Assembly (NCBI RefSeq): GCF_902500225.1
Contig: NZ_LR722650.1
Coordinates: 124,001-188,000 of the forward strand
Source: Buttiauxella massiliensis
GTDB taxonomy: Bacteria; Pseudomonadota; Gammaproteobacteria; Enterobacterales; Enterobacteriaceae
Direction: 5' to 3'
Length of the DNA stretch: 64,000 nucleotides
Shown here piece after piece: positions 1 through 8,635 of the stretch. The notes beneath the pieces are model-generated. The model ran no database searches and was not told the DNA's origin. It saw only the letters and a list, made by a program, of their open reading frames with translations. The translations under genes and the position numbers were made by a program. Position 1 is the first letter of the stretch. Every line of letters starts with the position of its first letter.

Positions 1-44
1 ACGGTCGGTATTCGACTAGCTACCGCCGCTGCGATTGAAGTCAA

Positions 45-800
45 TCAAGATTTCCGGGCAACGATAAACAGTCTCGGAAATAACAGCAGTATGCTGCCAT
101 CCTTCTGCGGAGGGTAAGCCTGTTTTAATCGCTGATGGTAGCGTTCAAGAAACGACTCCTGTTCGATGGCATCGAGGTTTGCCAGATAAGGCCGTAAACC
201 GGTAGAACTCAACCATTCAATAATCGCCTGTGCTGATGGCATTACGTGGAAATAGGTTGTACGCCAGATATCCACCGCACAACCCGATTGTGCCAGCAAA
301 TCGTAATACTGTTGTGCAGGTAACAACGCTTCTCGCCCGGAGTCAGGGTTCCCCAATTCAGCAGCGACCTGGCGCATTAATGTATGCGTTGGCTCCTGCC
401 AATTATCCGGCATTTGCACCGCTAAAACTCCATTTTCGGCAAGCTGAGCCGCCAGGTGGGGAAACAGTTCTGGATGGTTGCTTACCCACTGCAATGACGC
501 ATTAGCATAGATAACATCTTGCTTTACCGCCGGCGTCCAGGATGTCACATCAGCCTGTTCAAACTGGCAATTGGGCAGGGCGGCGCGAGCTTTTTCCAAC
601 ATCGCCGGAGAGCTATCGATGCCGGTCACAGTTGCATCCGGAAAGGCCTGATGCAGTAAAGCGGTACTGTTGCCTGGGCCGCAGCCTAAATCGGCAATAT
701 GTTTTGCGTCGGGGTGTTGAATGCGCGCGGCGAGTTCTGCTGCCGGGCGCGTACGTTCAGCTGCAAACTGCAAGTAAAGCGCGGGGTTCCAGTCCTGCAT
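45..800 (-). CDS. tam: Trans-aconitate 2-methyltransferase
   Basis: Cytosolic SAM-dependent methyltransferase that monomethylates trans-aconitate, a spontaneous by-product of cis-aconitate that inhibits the TCA cycle. The 251-aa product has the usual length for Tam. The SAM-binding glycine loop GCGPGNST is near residue 40, followed by the acidic GIDSSPAM strand near residue 61. The phrase ASLQWV and the C-terminal PRLFIVARK also fit Tam. The ATG has a clear AGGAG upstream on the minus strand. It is transcribed away from the DUF2157 gene, with a short shared promoter region. E. coli Tam lies beside yneE, which is also in this window but several genes away. Confidence 0.93.
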   Translation of the reverse strand: MQDWNPALYLQFAAERTRPAAELAARIQHPDAKHIADLGCGPGNSTALLHQAFPDATVTGIDSSPAMLEKARAALPNCQFEQADVTSWTPAVKQDVIYANASLQWVSNHPELFPHLAAQLAENGVLAVQMPDNWQEPTHTLMRQVAAELGNPDSGREALLPAQQYYDLLAQSGCAVDIWRTTYFHVMPSAQAIIEWLSSTGLRPYLANLDAIEQESFLERYHQRLKQAYPPQKDGSILLLFPRLFIVARKS

Positions 801-918
801 AGCTTTCTCCTGTGACTTAATTGCATTAAGCGTAGTGATGAATTAAGAAATTGTGCATGGTTTAGAATCTGATTAATTACTGTAACGTAGTGACTAAACT
901 CAGGTAAGGAAAACCGCT

Positions 919-1938
919 ATGAAAGTGACTCGCAAACAGGAAAAGATCGTCAAGCGCACACTGGAGGGCTGGCGTCAGGAGGGGGTGATTGATGCCTCTG
1001 AACAGCAGCGTTTGCAACAAAATCTCTCGGTTCAACTGTTCGACTGGCAACGAATGAGCCGCTATGCATTCTGGATAGCGTTGGCCTGCTTTATTATCGC
1101 GATGGGCAGCCTGGTTGCTGATGAATATTTGATGGCGTTGCTATTTAATTTTGGCTACCTCACGCGCGCGGTCATTTTGCTGCTTATCGCTGTCGCCTTT
1201 TATTGCTGGGGATTCTACCGCCAGAGACAGACGCCGGATAAACGCTACAGCAATGAGGCCATTCTGTTCCTGGGCGTATTATTCACCGCGCTATTTTTAT
1301 GGCAGCTCGGCATGGCGTTTGATAACGGCAGCGGAAATGTAGCACCGCTATTTTTACTCGGCTGCGCGATTTACGGCGTCATTGGCTACCTGAGCCGCTC
1401 GGGTCTTATCTGGCTATTTTTCCTGCTGGCATTAGGCAGCTATTTCGGGGCATCCACAGGCTATTCTTCCGGTTGGGGCGCTTATTGGCTCGGTATGAAC
1501 TACCCAATTCGTTTTGTATTATTCGGCGGGGTGTTACTCGCGGCATGTTACCTGCTTAAAAAACCTTTGCTGCAACGTAACGTGTTTGCAGTCAGCAAAG
1601 CGATGGGGCTGCTGTATCTGTTTATCGCTTTGTGGATTTTGTCGATCTTTGGCAATTACGATTTGGATATATGGCAAAGTGTGCGCCAGATTGAACTGCT
1701 GCACTGGTCATTGCTATTCGCCCTGGCAGCAGGGACATGTATCTGGATTAGCCTGAAAACAGACGATGGAATGCTGCGCGGATTTGGCCTAACGTTCCTC
1801 GGTATTAACCTCTACACCCGCTATTTCGAAATGTTCTGGGACGACACTAATAAAGTGATTTTCTTCTTACTGCTCGCCATCTCGCTGGCCCTTGTCGGGC
1901 GCTATGCCGAGAAGATTTGGCAGCCAGGGGAGAAGTGA
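919..1938 (+). CDS. DUF2157 polytopic inner-membrane protein
   Basis: A 339-aa inner-membrane protein of unknown function. Residues 1-45 form a charged cytosolic head (start MKVTRKQEKIVKRTLEGW) typical of the DUF2157 N-terminal domain. About ten hydrophobic segments follow from residue 48 to the C-terminus. The start is supported by AAGGAAAACCGCT just upstream. The gene stands alone between divergent tam and the convergent GFA gene, so context gives no clue to its role. The family assignment rests on the N-terminal head and membrane layout; no catalytic motif is visible. Confidence 0.8.
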   Translation: MKVTRKQEKIVKRTLEGWRQEGVIDASEQQRLQQNLSVQLFDWQRMSRYAFWIALACFIIAMGSLVADEYLMALLFNFGYLTRAVILLLIAVAFYCWGFYRQRQTPDKRYSNEAILFLGVLFTALFLWQLGMAFDNGSGNVAPLFLLGCAIYGVIGYLSRSGLIWLFFLLALGSYFGASTGYSSGWGAYWLGMNYPIRFVLFGGVLLAACYLLKKPLLQRNVFAVSKAMGLLYLFIALWILSIFGNYDLDIWQSVRQIELLHWSLLFALAAGTCIWISLKTDDGMLRGFGLTFLGINLYTRYFEMFWDDTNKVIFFLLLAISLALVGRYAEKIWQPGEK

Positions 1939-1988
1939 CAGTCGCCGGGCGGGTAAGCACAACATTACCCGCCCGCGAATGGCAAAAA

Positions 1989-2396
1989 TCACTCAGATGT
2001 AAAAGTCAGATACCCGGCCACGCCACCGCCACCATCTTTCGGGTGATGGACGCCATCCATCACCGTGACTTTCGGGAAGTCGAAAGGCGAAACGCCTTCA
2101 ATGCAGGCGACATTCACGCCATATTGCTCAGGGTTTGAGCGGCGCTGGTGAAAAGTATAAATCCCGCACACGGAACAGAAGAAATGCACCGCCGCTCCGG
2201 TGTTAAAACGATATTCGGTGAGTTTATCCTGTCCTTTAGTAATCTTAATCCCCGACAGCGGAGCAGAGACAGCAACTGCGCCGCGCATACGGCAAAATGA
2301 ACAGTTACAGCGGCGGATAGTGTTAAAACCATCGCTAAGTTCGACGGTAAAAGCGACAGCACCACAATGACATTGAGCAGAAACTTTTTGTTGCAT
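1989..2396 (-). CDS. GFA-family (glutathione-dependent formaldehyde-activating enzyme-like) zinc protein
   Basis: A 135-aa protein of the GFA/CENP-V fold. The zinc-ligand cysteines are visible in order: CHCGAV near the N-terminus, CNCSFC in the first third, then VCGIYTF and a late VAC. Family members bind structural and catalytic zinc and some bind glutathione adducts, but most, like this one, have no proven substrate. I chose the ATG with TGAGG five bases upstream rather than the GTG two codons earlier, which overlaps that ribosome-binding site. It is convergent with the DUF2157 gene. Confidence 0.8.
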   Translation of the reverse strand: MQQKVSAQCHCGAVAFTVELSDGFNTIRRCNCSFCRMRGAVAVSAPLSGIKITKGQDKLTEYRFNTGAAVHFFCSVCGIYTFHQRRSNPEQYGVNVACIEGVSPFDFPKVTVMDGVHHPKDGGGGVAGYLTFTSE

Positions 2397-2533
2397 AGCC
2401 ACCTCAGTCCAGATTTTTAATTCACCTGAGTTTAGTGGTTAACTGAATCTTGTCATTACGCTCAGGCTGTCTTTTCGCGTCATCTTTTGCGAGGATAGCG
2501 CGGAATTTACAGCTATCAACAAAAGGTAACGAT

Positions 2534-2827
2534 ATGGCTAAGCATCCAACGGGTAAATATTTGCGCGTCCCAATCACGTCCAACGATAAAAATCTGCTGA
2601 TTTATGTGGTGCGTGGCTCGAAAATTGACGATATGCCACCCGATGAAGATGAGGATTACCCGGGCGATATGCAGATGTTGATGCCGCAGTTATCTAAAGA
2701 TTTCGATGCGGAATTAAACGAAGCGCTCGACGAGTGCGAGTCAGGTGATGTGATTGTCTTTATGTGTACGACGGATATGATTTTTGAGCACGCTTACTCG
2801 AAGATTAAAGCCATGCTGCGCGCTTAA
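2534..2827 (+). CDS. Small acidic protein of unknown function
   Basis: A 97-aa soluble protein that I do not recognise. It has no signal peptide or membrane segment. An acidic stretch near residues 35-45 (PPDEDEDYPGD) is followed by a second acidic part (FDAELNEALDECESGD) and a hydrophobic strand VIVFMCTT. The start is the ATG preceded by AAAGGTAACGAT; an in-frame extension reaches 2450 but lacks a ribosome-binding site. A strong hairpin terminator lies just downstream, shared with convergent rcnB. Single gene with its own upstream space. Confidence 0.7.
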   Translation: MAKHPTGKYLRVPITSNDKNLLIYVVRGSKIDDMPPDEDEDYPGDMQMLMPQLSKDFDAELNEALDECESGDVIVFMCTTDMIFEHAYSKIKAMLRA

Positions 2828-2847
2828 TTAACGCTTGTTAGAAACCC

Positions 2848-2873
2848 AAACCCCGGTGCTATGACCGGGGTTT
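2848..2873. terminator. Bidirectional hairpin terminator
   Basis: Perfect 10-bp stem AAACCCCGGT / ACCGGGGTTT with a 6-nt loop, between the convergent 97-aa gene and rcnB. The A and T ends of the stem supply a U-tract in either direction. Confidence 0.85.
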
Positions 2874-2879
2874 GTGCTA

Positions 2880-3242
2880 TTAGTGACCGTAAAAAATTTC
2901 GCCTTTCATGGCGCGTAAAATCTTCCCTTCCGCGTCGGTAATCAACACATAATTCCCGCCCATGTACGTCCAGTGGCTTCCCGCTTCTGGTGCTGGAAGG
3001 TGCCTGATTTGCCAGGCATCAATCTGGTAAGGCTTCGTGCGGTATAAATCAGGCACGATGTCGCCAATTTTAAATGGCTTGTAATCGGCATGAAATTCTT
3101 GAATTTCAAACGAGGAAGCTGGCTGTGGAGCGGCTGGCACAGGTGCGACAGTAGGCGCATCAGCTGCTTGAGCAGTCATCGCCAATGGCAAAGAACCGGC
3201 CATCAGGGCCACAGAAAAAACAAACACATTCAATTTACGCAT
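2880..3242 (-). CDS. rcnB: RcnB-type periplasmic nickel/cobalt homeostasis protein
   Basis: A 120-aa exported protein. RcnB acts in the periplasm to modulate nickel and cobalt export by the RcnA efflux pump. Residues 1-26 are a Sec signal peptide ending AQAA. A short Pro/Ala linker follows, then the family core with IGDIVPDLYRT, WQIRHLPAPEAGSHW and YMGGNYVLI, which closely matches E. coli RcnB. The start was chosen at the ATG with GGAGA upstream, seven codons inside the longest frame. No rcnA or rcnR lies beside it here, unlike the usual arrangement, so it may be a stand-alone paralogue. Confidence 0.85.
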   Translation of the reverse strand: MRKLNVFVFSVALMAGSLPLAMTAQAADAPTVAPVPAAPQPASSFEIQEFHADYKPFKIGDIVPDLYRTKPYQIDAWQIRHLPAPEAGSHWTYMGGNYVLITDAEGKILRAMKGEIFYGH

Positions 3243-3295
3243 ATCTTCTCCAGATACATTCATCTGCTAACTTTCAAATAATGCCGTTATCTCTA

Positions 3296-4285
3296 TCACG
3301 TTGTTTCACTGGTGATAATCAATTTTTCGTTACTTGAAGTAAATGACTTGCGGTATGCGGCGGGTGTGGTGGAGAACTTAGCGCGGAAATGGTGGCGCAG
3401 GGTTGCCGCACTGCCAAATCCGACACGCTCGGCAATTTCATCAATGGAGAGTGTGCTGATTTCCAGTAAATCCCGACAGCGCGCCAGGCGCATATTCAGC
3501 AGCCAGCGTGCGGGCGTGGTGCCGGTTGTTGCGGCAAAACGGCGTAAAAATGTTCTCGGACTCATGCCGGTAAACACCGCCAGCGACTCTACAGAGTGTT
3601 CATCAGCCAGATGGATTTGCAGATAATCGAACAGTGGGCTTAGACGCTTGCTCTCATAGGCAACTGGAATAGGTTGTTCGATAAACTGAGCCTGCCCGCC
3701 AACGCGATGCGGGGGTACGACCAGGCGACGCGCCACGCTGTTTGCGGCAGCCTGGCCATAATCACGCCGTACCAGATGCAAACTCAAATCGATACCGGCG
3801 GCGCTTCCGGCAGAGGTCAGCACCGATCCGTTATCGATATACAACACATCTGGCATCACCTGAATGGCAGGATAGCGTTGCTGAAGTTTTTCGGTATAAC
3901 GCCAGTGGGTTGAGGCTTGTAACCCATCGAGCAGGCCGCTGGCTGCCAGCACGAATACGCCTGAGCATATCGACATAATCCGCGCACCGCGTGAATGTGC
4001 CGTGCGTAACGCTTCGCACAACTGTGGTGGAACCGGCTCATCGACGCCTCGCCAGCCGGGCACAATAATTGTTCCGGCGTCTTCCAACAAAGAAAGACCA
4101 CCATCGACCGCCAGTCGGATACCGCCGGTCGCTCTAAGCTCGCCTGGTTCGATTCTTGCGACCGCAAACCGATACCAGTTATCACCCATTTCCGGACGCG
4201 GCAGGCCAAACACTTCAACAACGACACCAAATTCAAAGGTACACAGACCGTCATATGCCAGCGCAACAACTAGAGGGTTTTGCAA
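3296..4285 (-). CDS. ftrA: GlxA-type AraC-family transcriptional regulator FtrA
   Basis: A 329-aa DNA-binding regulator. Residues ~5-170 form a DJ-1/PfpI-like domain with the nucleophile-elbow region SICSGVFVLAASG. Residues ~215-315 carry two AraC-type helix-turn-helix motifs (MSPRTFLRRFAATTG and VGFGSAATLRHHFR). FtrA genes in enterics commonly sit next to a rhodanese gene, as here, where the rhodanese is divergent and likely a target. The family N-terminus (NPLVVALAYDG) begins at a TTG with no in-frame ATG nearby and no clear ribosome-binding site, so translation may be weak. The ligand is unknown. Confidence 0.85.
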   Translation of the reverse strand: MQNPLVVALAYDGLCTFEFGVVVEVFGLPRPEMGDNWYRFAVARIEPGELRATGGIRLAVDGGLSLLEDAGTIIVPGWRGVDEPVPPQLCEALRTAHSRGARIMSICSGVFVLAASGLLDGLQASTHWRYTEKLQQRYPAIQVMPDVLYIDNGSVLTSAGSAAGIDLSLHLVRRDYGQAAANSVARRLVVPPHRVGGQAQFIEQPIPVAYESKRLSPLFDYLQIHLADEHSVESLAVFTGMSPRTFLRRFAATTGTTPARWLLNMRLARCRDLLEISTLSIDEIAERVGFGSAATLRHHFRAKFSTTPAAYRKSFTSSNEKLIITSETT

Positions 4286-4396
4286 AGGGGGAATCCCGAA
4301 CGATTGTCATGATCTTCACGTTATCTGTCATTTCTGCCATACGTCAAGCTACACGCTGCACTCTATAGTGAGATCTCACCGTCATGAGGAGTATTT

Positions 4397-4786
4397 ATGA
4401 GTTACGTTACTGACTATCCAGCCGCCGCCCCAGAAATCGCCGCTGCTCATTTTCTCCAGCGTTTGTGTCTCGAAACAGACTGCGATGATGTCCATAGCGC
4501 GATGAAAGATGAAGATATGGATTTTGTTCTGCTGCATGTTGTCGGCTCCCCTGAAGCATTCACCCGTCGCCATATTCCGGGCGCGTTGCATTTGCGCCAT
4601 CGCGATATGTCGGCTGAACGCATGGCCGAATGGCCCGCCGATACTTTATTCGTGGTTTATTGCGCCGGGCCACATTGCAACGGTGCGGATCGCGCAGCGT
4701 TAAAACTGGCGCGTCTGGGCCGTCCGGTGAAAATTATGATTGGTGGAATCACCGGTTGGGCAGATGAAGGATTTAGCTTTGCCTGA
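4397..4786 (+). CDS. Rhodanese-like domain protein
   Basis: A 129-aa single-domain rhodanese, a sulfurtransferase fold that carries persulfide sulfur on an active-site cysteine. The active loop is VVYCAGPHCNGA, with Cys89 as the probable catalytic residue and Cys94 inside the same loop. The conserved start of the fold (GSPEAFTRRHIPGALHL) and its end (GGITGWADEGF) are both present, so the domain is complete. ATGAGGAGTATTT precedes the ATG. It is divergent from ftrA over about 110 bp, which suggests control by FtrA. Confidence 0.88.
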   Translation: MSYVTDYPAAAPEIAAAHFLQRLCLETDCDDVHSAMKDEDMDFVLLHVVGSPEAFTRRHIPGALHLRHRDMSAERMAEWPADTLFVVYCAGPHCNGADRAALKLARLGRPVKIMIGGITGWADEGFSFA

Positions 4787-4864
4787 GCCGTGAATTTGCT
4801 ATCCGCAGGGCGCTAACAGGGTGTAGTCTTTGCCTCAAATTTGTCATATCTAAAGGAAGCCACA

Positions 4865-5368
4865 ATGTCGATTTACAGTGAAACCAATGCGCAGTTCATC
4901 CTGGGTCTAAGCAACCTGTCTGCAATCCTTGAGAAAGCGGCTAACTGGGCGAAAGAGAACGGCAAAACGGAAGAGAGCCTGCTGACTGCATCACTGGCGG
5001 AAGATATGTATCCGTTGGTGCGTCAGGTGCAAATTACCACCGATATGGCTAAACGTGCCGTTGCTCGCCTGGCGGGTGTTGATGCTCCGGTGATGGAAGA
5101 TAACGAAACCACTATTGAACAGCTTCAGACCCGTATCAAAGCAACGGTTGAGTTCATGAAAGGCATTAGTGATGAGCAACTCGCTGGTGACGACGAGCGC
5201 CCAATTGTTGTGATGGCTCGTGAACACGAATTGCGTTTCACCGCTCGCAACTACGTGTACAAATTCGCTACACCGAACTTCTATTTCCACTTTACTACCG
5301 CTTACGACATCCTGCGCCAGGCGGGGGTGCCGTTAGGCAAGCGTGATTTTGTCGGCCCAATCTTCTAA
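4865..5368 (+). CDS. DUF1993 family protein
   Basis: A 167-aa soluble, mostly helical protein matching DUF1993, a DinB-like four-helix family. Recognisable parts are an N-terminal LGNLSAIL-like helix, a mid-protein RLAGVDAP segment, and the end FATPNFYFHFTTAYDILRQAGVPLGKRDF, which is characteristic. Function is unknown; the related DinB fold often binds metal, but the usual three-histidine set is not obvious here. The start has AAGGAAGCCACA upstream. A palindromic repeat element follows the stop directly. Confidence 0.8.
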   Translation: MSIYSETNAQFILGLSNLSAILEKAANWAKENGKTEESLLTASLAEDMYPLVRQVQITTDMAKRAVARLAGVDAPVMEDNETTIEQLQTRIKATVEFMKGISDEQLAGDDERPIVVMAREHELRFTARNYVYKFATPNFYFHFTTAYDILRQAGVPLGKRDFVGPIF

Positions 5369-5370
5369 TA

Positions 5371-5490
5371 CTCGTCATACTTCGAGCTACTGATGCGTTG
5401 ACTGCACCCGTGCGCCCCAGTCACATAGTTATCTATGTTCCTGGGGACTTACGGCCTGGTCGCCTTTCCGTAACTCGAATTATTTAGAGT
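5371..5490. repeat. Dispersed intergenic palindromic repeat, copy 1
   Basis: Starts CTCGTCATACTTCGAG and ends AACTCGAATTATTTAG, so its termini form an inverted repeat. An internal hairpin is built from CCCCAG and CTGGGG flanking a small ATAG/CTAT stem. The same end sequences recur near 26657 and 52777. It lies between the DUF1993 gene and convergent yneE and could act as a transcription stop or mRNA stabiliser. Confidence 0.75.
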
Positions 5491-5495
5491 ATCGA

Positions 5496-6413
5496 TTAAC
5501 TTAATCGATAATAGCGATTCGGCCGCAACTTCTCAGGCAGTTCTTCACTCTCATCCATATCCTGCAAATCCCGCTCAATAGTGTTGCAAATTGCATCCAG
5601 CGGCAGGTCGTTGTCTTCGGTGCCAAACGGCTCTTCCAGCTCTTCAGCCAGCGTATCAAGCGAAATAAAGGTATATGAAACAAATACCGACAAGAACGGT
5701 GTCATGTAGTGTAGGTCGGTGACCAAAGCGAACGGCAGCATGATGCAGAACAGGTAGACCGTACGATGCAAAATCAGCGTATAGGCAAACGGCAACGGAG
5801 TGTTGGCAATACGCTCACAGCCTCCGGCAACCGCTGAAAGATCGTTCAGATGATGGTTCAGGCTGCTCCACACCACATCGGAAATCTGGCCCTGTTTGCG
5901 CTTATCGGCAAGCCAGTCACCCATCAGCAATAGTATACGGTTACAGGGCGCGTGGCTTTTCATCACCCACTGTAACTCATCGGCAGTTAAGAACTTTTTC
6001 AGCGTCTCCTCGACCGGGCGCTTACGCAATGTGAGCCTGAGCGCATGGCAAAAGGCAATCTGCAAATTCACAAATGACGTAATCTGACTCTGGTTTTCTC
6101 CCAGCAGACTTTTAGTCTCGCGCAAAAACGAACGCTGAGTAATCGCCAGTTGCCCCCACAGCGTGCGAGCCTCGTTAAAGCGTGCGTAACAGACGCTGTT
6201 TCTGAACCCGAGAAAAATCGCTATCGCCACACCAAGAATACTAAAGGGGGCGATGGTGAGTTTTAAACCAAGCGTCTCATACCATGGCAGGAAGAAGATA
6301 ACGCTTATCGAGAGCGCAACATTCAACAACAGGCGGGAGTAGATTTTTTGTAGAACCGAACCATGCCAGACGAATAAGCGGATAAACCAGTGTTGCTGCG
6401 GGCGAACAATCAT
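5496..6413 (-). CDS. yneE: Bestrophin-like membrane protein YneE
   Basis: A 305-aa inner-membrane protein of the bestrophin/UPF0187 family, close in length and sequence to E. coli YneE (start MIVRPQQHW, then HGSVLQKIYSRLL). Bestrophin-type bacterial homologues form pentameric ion channels. Hydrophobic segments lie near residues 23-60 and 210-260. The pore signature region PFSILGVAIAIFLGFRN is intact. I start at the ATG matching the family N-terminus; a TTG five codons upstream is also in frame. The repeat element separates it from the convergent DUF1993 gene. Confidence 0.9.
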   Translation of the reverse strand: MIVRPQQHWFIRLFVWHGSVLQKIYSRLLLNVALSISVIFFLPWYETLGLKLTIAPFSILGVAIAIFLGFRNSVCYARFNEARTLWGQLAITQRSFLRETKSLLGENQSQITSFVNLQIAFCHALRLTLRKRPVEETLKKFLTADELQWVMKSHAPCNRILLLMGDWLADKRKQGQISDVVWSSLNHHLNDLSAVAGGCERIANTPLPFAYTLILHRTVYLFCIMLPFALVTDLHYMTPFLSVFVSYTFISLDTLAEELEEPFGTEDNDLPLDAICNTIERDLQDMDESEELPEKLRPNRYYRLS

Positions 6414-6456
6414 AATTGGGAGGCTCAAAAACAGGACGTCATATTTAACGGCAAAG

Positions 6457-6472
6457 TGTGATGTAGATCAAC
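6457..6472. promoter_or_regulatory. Candidate CRP-binding site
   Basis: TGTGA-TGTAGA-TCAAC matches 8 of 10 positions of the TGTGA-N6-TCACA consensus. It lies between yneE and the divergent MetE-like gene and could serve either. Confidence 0.35.
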
Positions 6473-6653
6473 TTGCAATTCACATCGCCTTAACAACATG
6501 AATTATTTTCAATAACCATGAAAGATCTTCGTTTGCCCTCATGTTCAGCATCTGCCATTCTCAATCACACAAATAGCCGTCCAGACGGCTAAATATTCAA
6601 ATAATGAATTATCACCTGACTAAATTAATTAGCCGGGTTAGCGGAGAAAACAC

Positions 6654-7766
6654 ATGCCACAGTCAACACTACATCGCGCTCCATTCCGTGCCGACATCGT
6701 CGGTAGCTTCTTACGTCCAGCCACTATCAAAAATGCTCGCCTCGCGTTTGCTGCAGGTGAAATCGATGCCAGCCAGTTGCGCAAAGTTGAAGATGATGCG
6801 ATTCGTGCTTCGGTCGAGCAGCAGTGTGCATGCGGTCTGCATGTGGTGACTGATGGCGAGTTCCGTCGGGCGTGGTGGCATTTTGATTTCTTCGACGGCC
6901 TGCAAGGTGTGGAACGTTATGAATCAGAGCAGGGTATCCAGTTTAATGGGGTACAGACCAAGGCGCACAGTGTGCGTGTGGTGGGTAAACTCGGATTTGG
7001 TTCGCACCCAATGCTGGAAGATTTCCTCTATCTGAAAAGCATCAGCGGCGACGCGGTGCCAAAAATGACCATTCCAAGCCCAAGCGTGTTGCATTTCCGT
7101 GGTGGCCGTAATGCTATCGACAGTAATGTATACCCTGATTTAAAAGAGTATTTTGACGATCTGGCGACGACATGGCGCGATGCGATTCAGGCGTTTTACG
7201 CTGCAGGTTGCCGCTATCTGCAACTTGATGACACCGTTTGGGCTTATCTGTGTTCCGATGCACAACGTAAAGAAATCCGCGAGCGTGGAGATGACCCAGA
7301 CCAACTGGCGCAAATCTATGCTCAGGTACTGAATAAAGCGCTGGAGGGAAAGCCGGACGATTTGGTTATCGGCCTGCATGTTTGTCGCGGAAACTTCCGT
7401 TCCACGTGGATTTCAGAGGGTGGCTACGAGCCAGTTGCGGAAGTGTTATTCGGCAGCGTCAATGTGGATGCATTCTTCCTTGAATACGATAACGACCGTT
7501 CCGGTGATTTTGCACCGCTGCGCTTTGTGCGTCCGGGTCATCAGCAGGTCGTTTTAGGTTTGATCACCACCAAAAATGGTGAGTTGGAAAACCCGGAGTT
7601 GATTCAGGCGCGAATTAACGAAGCGGCGCAATATGTCGATATCAGCCAAATCTGCCTCAGCCCACAGTGCGGCTTTGCCTCAACAGAAGAGGGTAACAGC
7701 CTGACACCAGAACAGCAGTGGGAAAAAGTCCGCCTGGTGACGGAACTTGCCGATAAGGTTTGGTAA
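6654..7766 (+). CDS. MetE C-domain-like cobalamin-independent methyltransferase
   Basis: A 370-aa cytosolic protein similar to the catalytic C-terminal half of MetE, like Bacillus YxjG/YxjH. It is probably a zinc-dependent methyltransferase acting on homocysteine. The four expected zinc ligands are visible: His242 and Cys244 in GLHVCRGN, Glu277 in FFLEYDN, and Cys339 in LSPQCGFAS. No MetE N-terminal folate-binding duplicate is present, so the methyl donor is unclear and may be a simpler compound than polyglutamyl methyltetrahydrofolate. The start has AGCGGAGAAAAC upstream. A single transcription unit with a hairpin after the stop. Confidence 0.85.
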   Translation: MPQSTLHRAPFRADIVGSFLRPATIKNARLAFAAGEIDASQLRKVEDDAIRASVEQQCACGLHVVTDGEFRRAWWHFDFFDGLQGVERYESEQGIQFNGVQTKAHSVRVVGKLGFGSHPMLEDFLYLKSISGDAVPKMTIPSPSVLHFRGGRNAIDSNVYPDLKEYFDDLATTWRDAIQAFYAAGCRYLQLDDTVWAYLCSDAQRKEIRERGDDPDQLAQIYAQVLNKALEGKPDDLVIGLHVCRGNFRSTWISEGGYEPVAEVLFGSVNVDAFFLEYDNDRSGDFAPLRFVRPGHQQVVLGLITTKNGELENPELIQARINEAAQYVDISQICLSPQCGFASTEEGNSLTPEQQWEKVRLVTELADKVW

Positions 7767-7770
7767 AACG

Positions 7771-7814
7771 GTGATTGTGTCGGATGTTGCTGACGCGAGA
7801 TTCGACACAATCAC
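7771..7814 (+). terminator. Hairpin terminator after the MetE-like gene
   Basis: Perfect 12-bp stem GTGATTGTGTCG / CGACACAATCAC with a 20-nt loop, starting just after the stop codon. There is no long T-run, so termination efficiency is uncertain. Confidence 0.6.
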
Positions 7815-7857
7815 ATCTTACAGTCAGCTATGAGTGAGATCCGGACGTTATATCCTG

Positions 7858-8406
7858 TTAGCTTGAGTGATGGGCATTCCATTCATCACGAGTAATCTCC
7901 CACAATTCTGAGTCCAGAAGCCCGCTGACAAACTGTTTCTTTTCCGTTTTGATTAGTCGCATGCCGCTACTGGCTGAAATGTGCTGAGAACGTATATTTT
8001 CGGCCGCTTTTGGGGCTCGCAAAACAGGCTTGTTCAAAGCATTAAACCAGTAATCTGTCGCCGCGATACTAGCTTCACGCATCAATCCCTGTCCCTGATA
8101 TTCAGGTACTAGCCAGAAACCACGATTATTATCTTCCGCTTCGTCTAAGCAAATAAGCCCTATCAAATTGTCTGGATTATCCCGGTGCCGTATGGTCCAA
8201 ACCCAGGCATGGCCTTTTGCCATAGCGGGCAGCGCGATGTTGTTCACGTAATGAGCTGCACCATTGTCAGGAAAGGGCCAGGGAACTGATGACACCATAT
8301 AACGCACAATTTCCCAGCGCGGATAGAGCTTCTGAATCTGGAGTGCATCTTTGGAAACTAATGGTTTTAATAGCAAACGATCTGTTTTTAGCGTGGGTAT
8401 CAGCAT
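7858..8406 (-). CDS. GNAT N-acetyltransferase (RimJ/RimL type)
   Basis: A 182-aa acetyltransferase using acetyl-CoA. The N-terminus LKTDRLLLKPLVSKDA is typical of RimJ/RimL-like GNATs. The acetyl-CoA loop is degenerate but recognisable (NRGFWLVPEYQGQGLMREA, with QGQGL). A helix with NIRSQHISASSGMR follows, where ribosomal-protein acetyltransferases have NxxS-x4-GF. The substrate is unknown. AAGGA lies upstream of the ATG. It faces a second, unrelated GNAT gene across a 230-bp gap. Confidence 0.82.
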   Translation of the reverse strand: MLIPTLKTDRLLLKPLVSKDALQIQKLYPRWEIVRYMVSSVPWPFPDNGAAHYVNNIALPAMAKGHAWVWTIRHRDNPDNLIGLICLDEAEDNNRGFWLVPEYQGQGLMREASIAATDYWFNALNKPVLRAPKAAENIRSQHISASSGMRLIKTEKKQFVSGLLDSELWEITRDEWNAHHSS

Positions 8407-8635
8407 GCGCTTTTTTCCTTACTGATTAGAAGGTCCATTACAATTTTCTGTTAGTCCAAAACTTAATGTAATTCACTTTGACGTGCTCCCTAATTTTTAA
8501 TGCAACGCGATGTTAGTAATGTCCCCTCCAGGCACAAAGTTGACTAGCGAAGTCATAGCGATACACTAGTTAGATCTCATTTATGTTAGTGTATTGTTAA
8601 ATTTGAAAGGTGGCCATCTACCCTGGAAGTGGAAA

